From Chara braunii (taxonomy: Eukaryota > Streptophyta > Charophyceae > Charales > Characeae): a DNA stretch of 31,361 nucleotides. The DNA lies in assembly GCA_003427395.1 (NCBI GenBank), contig BFEA01000139.1:1934261-1965621 (forward strand). The letters are read 5' to 3'. Positions 27,601 to 31,361 of this stretch are shown in pieces. The stretch's first letter is position 1. Each line of letters begins with the position of its first letter. Below the pieces are notes generated by a model, which saw only the letters and a list, made by a program, of their open reading frames with translations, ran no database searches and was not told where the DNA came from. A program made the position numbers and the translations under genes.

Positions 27601-27987
27601 CTTAGTTAAAAAAAAAGCAAAAAGAAAAGAAAAAAGAATCTGGCCCCTCTAAAACAACCAAAAAAACAACAGGATGAGTAGAGGCTGCAAAAGTTCCATT
27701 TCTATCAAAATGGTCCCCGGTACACCCTTGGCTAACTTTTGCAGGACCAAAAAAGGCTATACAATATTCCAGCCTGGAAAATATCATTCCCATGCTTTGG
27801 TGTAGGGGCTTTGGGGAGCTCGTGGATGTGATGTGGGGTGCGAACCCTAGCTGACATCTGGGACATACAAGTTTGCGGTGATTGCCAGCGTCCGTGTGGT
27901 GTGCGTTGAGTGTGGACACTACAGCCTTGCAGGGTTGGGGCGGATGTCATCATATCACGGCCGGTATGGTTCCGCTTTTGAACACGA

Positions 27988-28060
27988 GTCCTGGCTGTAG
28001 TGGTTAAGATACTTGGCTGTTGAGGCCGAGGTCGCCGGTTCGCATCCGTGCTTGCACGGA
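27988..28060 (+). ncRNA. tRNA-like sequence (SINE head or tRNA pseudogene)
   Basis: GGCTGTAGTGGTTAAGAT gives an A box and D arm, and GCCGGTTCGCATCCG at 28034-28048 gives a B box and partly pairing T arm. A five-base-pair anticodon stem TTGGC/GCCGA with a seven-base loop is possible. Outer T-stem pairs are broken. A tRNA-derived retroposon is likely. Confidence 0.58.
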
Positions 28061-28160
28061 GGAGGGCTGAGGCCCAGAGGTACTGATCCAATGTGGCAAT
28101 GACATCTGGAACATACCAACCATTGGGTTCAAGCACTGGCTCCACAACTGCCCAGGCTTT

Positions 28161-28340
28161 GGAACCAAAATTTGCACTCCCAAATGCGGCAACAACGTAT
28201 CCCAGCACAACTGGCTGCCAGTGCTGAAAGAGCTGGCATTGGGTCTCACTTGGAAACAAAATTTGCACTCCCAAATGCGGCAACAATGTATCCCGGCACA
28301 ACTGGCTGCCAGTGCTGAAAGAGCTGGCATTGGGTCTCAC
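28161..28340. repeat. 90-bp tandem duplication
   Basis: GGAAMCAAAATTTGCACTCC starts at 28161 and 28251, and the two units are nearly identical through GAGCTGGCATTGGGTCTCACT. Confidence 0.92.
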
Positions 28341-28578
28341 TCCACTACTCTAGAGTCTAGACTCTCGAAAAATCACAGGTCCTTCCAGAGCTGTCAGACC
28401 CTCAAAAAGAGACAAATTTCCCTTTGTCACGGCACTTTCTCCCTAAGGTGGGCCTCTCCAATTTCAAGACCACAACCCAACAGCATTACCTGACAGCAAT
28501 ATGGCTGGTGTGTCATCTGCCACTCCAGGACCACTCTTGCAATAGGAGGTTCCTCCTAGTAAGACGCAGCTGACCACC

Positions 28579-28579
<1 letters not shown>

Positions 28580-28617
<38 letters not shown>

Positions 28618-28750
28618 TTTTGCAGGCCGTGGAAGTTGTGGTGGGGGGGGGGGGGGGGGGATTGAGGCGCCCCGCCCCGGGACACGGGGACCCCCCCCCC
28701 CCCCCTAAACAAAAAAAAAAAAAAAAAAAAAAAAAGGTTTTGCAGGCTGG
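28580..28750. repeat. A tract / poly(G)-poly(C) hairpin / A tract
   Basis: Two A tracts, each followed by GGTTTTGCAGGC (28617 and 28736), flank a run of about 18 G (28643-28660), a GC-rich centre GCGCCCCGCCCCGGG and a run of about 16 C (28691-28706). The G and C runs can pair as a long hairpin. Such structure is also error-prone in assembly. Confidence 0.85.
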
Positions 28751-29003
28751 GAACACTAGAGCGATCTGGAGTGCTCTGAAAAGGAGGGGCGTCTGACAGC
28801 TGTTGGAACTTGAAAGAGGTTTTCGAGAGTAACTAGAGCGACGGCCAACTCTCGAGGTTCGGGAAGTTCTTTCTGGGAGTCCTTTCTGACAGCTTGGGGG
28901 GCCCAAATTCAAGAGTTGTAAATGGAGCGATGCTGCACCCCTGGAATTTCGCGAGTCTAGAGTACGGGAGTGAAACCCATTATCCCGAAACAAGGCTTTT
29001 TTT

Positions 29004-29012
29004 GGTATAAAG
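29004..29012 (+). promoter_or_regulatory. Possible TATA box
   Basis: GGTATAAAGGCC resembles a core TATA element, and the following 120 bases are a repeat array with no open frame. No gene is recognised downstream, so this is a weak call. Confidence 0.22.
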
Positions 29013-29045
29013 GCCGGCACCAGGTTTTAAGGACTTATCATAACT

Positions 29046-29135
29046 GATCACATAAGATCACAGCAGATCACAACAGATCACAACAGAGATCTCAACAGAT
29101 CACAACAGATCACAACAGACACAACAGTCACAACA
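29046..29135. repeat. (AGATCACAAC)n short tandem array
   Basis: A 10-11 bp theme GATCACAACA recurs about eight times, with small variants. Confidence 0.9.
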
Positions 29136-31361
29136 GCATGATGTAATTAGCCGATAGATAACAGATAGAGAGTAATCGACAGTAATGGTTATAACAACAA
29201 CAATATTTCTATATTTGATAACTCGTAGGAAAATAGGCTGGGCTGCTTACCATCTGGCCCTTGAATGGATACTGGCATATCATGCTCACATACATAGTTT
29301 ACATTGTACGCACCGCAGAACACCAGGATGAGCTTTAGAATGGTAACAAGATGGGCCAGTGCAGCTTCACCCGCGTAAGTAAGGGGTACTGGTGTAAAAT
29401 AAAATAAACGCATATTATTTAAAGGAGCGACCGGGAGGGTTCCGCTGCGCACCAAGCTTTGCCGGAATGTGAGTGTGGCATTTTTGTTTTTCCTTTGCCA
29501 TGCGCCACCAACTGCTTTGATTCAGTTGCACGAGTGTTCGATGTTTGTGCAGAGACCTAATCGCATATGCAACGTAGTACAGCCCATCCTAAGATATGTT
29601 GGAAGAACAATGCCGCTGGTGCCCTCATGCATTGAACCGCATATGCAGCAGGTATAATATTTAGTGGGAGTGACCTTCACTTATTTATATATTAAGGCAC
29701 CAATAAATGTCGGACAAAGTTCATGAGCATCAAGTCCCCATTGTTCGCCAAGCTCTGATGCAAGCGTGACATTGTTTATTCGGTTTTGGCCGGTGGCCGC
29801 AAAAGTTTTGGTAAGGTTGCACAGGTCTGCGTTTATTTTTAGACAGGATCAGTTGAATTTGGCAACACTGTTCGGACGATGGACCTCGGTTCACTACTGC
29901 TCACATCCAAGAAAAATTGGAAAATATGACAACGTATCTTTCCAAGTTATAGCGGACGATCCATTATCATTTTGCACATTTCTAAAGCAGTGGAGCGAGG
30001 TCCCATGGCAACGTTATATTATTTATTTACGTCATTTATGCAACGCAATGCTTTGGTGACCACGAATGCCCCAATATACATTTCAATATGACATGTTGTT
30101 TTGTACTCTTGTACAGGATCTGGTTGCCTACTCGTGACACAATTTATCTGCATGATATATTTGCTGAAAATTTGTGAAAAATTAATATCCCCGTCCCCAT
30201 CTTCTTAGTAAACAAATGCTTGGCGGTCCTATATATTTGATAGGTGTCTACTGGTTATCGACCCCCGTAATTTATGTAAATTGTCCCAACGTTGACAACC
30301 TTCCAATGGAATGAGCTTCCACTATCCGCCTACTTCACATCTATTATATATATCGCCATCAAGTATACGACTGCCGCATACAAATGGCTTAAGACCATCA
30401 TTCTCACTTGATAAAGTTTAATACGTTCCTTTCGACGGTGTCCTCCTTTGTGTTGCTACACCGACGGATAAACTGGACATCATCCAAGTTTTCGCACTCG
30501 TACAGTTCAGCAAATGGTGGTTGTTTTTCTTGCCTGCTTCTAGTTAGATTGCAACGGGTCATTGGAATCCTGGACTGCCACTCATACCATTGAGCTGGAA
30601 TCCTGGATTACCACCTATACCGTGGAGGTTTCTACCGGGAAGAAGGCATATATCAAGGAGTCTCTCGAGTGCTAAGGAGCAAGCTCAGGGCCTACGCATC
30701 GCACTTGATCCGTACGAAGATGACGTTTTGCTGCACTTGGAGGCAGAGGTCATGTTATAGACTCAAGCGAAGCAAGTGATCGCTATCTAGCCAAGATTTT
30801 ATCTAGAGCGCGCGAGCATCGACTACAGCAGGATGACTTAGATAATCATTGTGCACATCATAATAAGCGTTCCCAGCCATAGCTGTGCTAACAAAGGGTC
30901 CGCTTTTTTTAATTTTTGAAATTTTGATTATAGTCATTATGTAGAATATAGACATCCGCGTCATACCGATAAGTGCTTCGTGAGCGTTTTTCCGAGTCTC
31001 TGATAGTTTTTCAAACATAACATCGGGATACTGTTTTTCAACATTATAATTTTAAGTTGGTCGGTTATATAAGCTACCACAAAGTAATAAAGTCTCCTCG
31101 TAGCAAACCACTTGTCGTTGTGTTGTGGATGAATGTAGCGGACCCACCAGGTATGGTGCTCCGCTAGTGGTAGAGATGGAGATGGAGGAAGAAGGGGGAG
31201 CAAGATGACGCACAGCGCAGCTCCCACGCAGGACTCCAACGCACATACTCCAGAAATGTGCAAGTGAAGAATGAGGGTGAAAACAGACAATGGTTGGGGT
31301 ATACCCCAGCGGACTGGACTGGTATGGCTGGTACCGACAGAGGTACCGGCCTGGATTGGCC
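29136..31361. other. AT-richer stretch without recognised genes
   Basis: No frame longer than about 110 codons shows family features. Local signals are a GGAATCCTGGAYT repeat pair (30563 and 30597) and a short + strand frame just after 30671 (AKEQAQGLRIALDPYEDDVL) with stops soon after. That frame could be a coding remnant but is not assignable. Nothing else is seen. Confidence 0.45.

Noticed and set aside
15814-28060. Functional tRNA genes
   Set aside because: All four tRNA-like stretches have A and B boxes but mispaired stems or a missing anticodon arm.

Overview
This is a repeat-dominated eukaryotic nuclear window, most likely from the green lineage (land plant or streptophyte alga). The evidence is threefold. 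A retrotransposon primer-binding site matches the 3' end of plant tRNA-Asp. A U6 snRNA pseudogene has the plant-type 5' sequence before its AATTGGAACGATACAG core. The one host gene is a TAD3/ADAT3-type protein. Species is not determinable here; a charophyte such as Chara is a guess from the overall repeat style.

Positions 1-15700 belong to one very large Ty3/gypsy LTR retrotransposon on the + strand. The window opens in the last 164 bp of its 5' LTR, followed by the tRNA-Asp primer-binding site and an untranslated leader. A set of unrecognised accessory reading frames (about 1040-4202) comes next, then a nested LINE fragment (about 4270-4842), then gag (about 5356-7464), protease, reverse transcriptase, RNase H and integrase (7461-11652). 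A G-rich polypurine tract and a long 3' LTR (about 12037-15700) full of tandem repeats close the element. If the 5' LTR has the same length the whole element is about 19 kb. gag and pol carry many stops and frameshifts, yet the comparable parts of the two LTRs differ at 1 of 164 positions. This suggests a defective copy moved recently by proteins supplied in trans.

15701-19300 is a mosaic of short repeats: a 21-bp trimer at the LTR edge, a tRNA-like sequence, a SINE-like repeat with a very long A tract, a cluster of MITE-like elements sharing a CCACCAGTAC terminus, a 140-bp duplication, an N-filled poor stretch flanked by inverted repeats, and a ~100-bp tandem array.

The only well-supported host gene is at 19959-21902 (+). 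It encodes a TAD3-like, catalytically substituted subunit of the tRNA wobble adenosine deaminase, with a long low-complexity insert in the deaminase fold.

21903-31361 holds no convincing protein gene. It contains microsatellites, an 11-bp minisatellite, further SINE-like copies, a U6 snRNA pseudogene, a second copy of a MITE, several tRNA-derived heads, a TTGAC-rich duplication, a poly(G)/poly(C) hairpin region and a possible TATA box. The final 2 kb is AT-richer and largely featureless.
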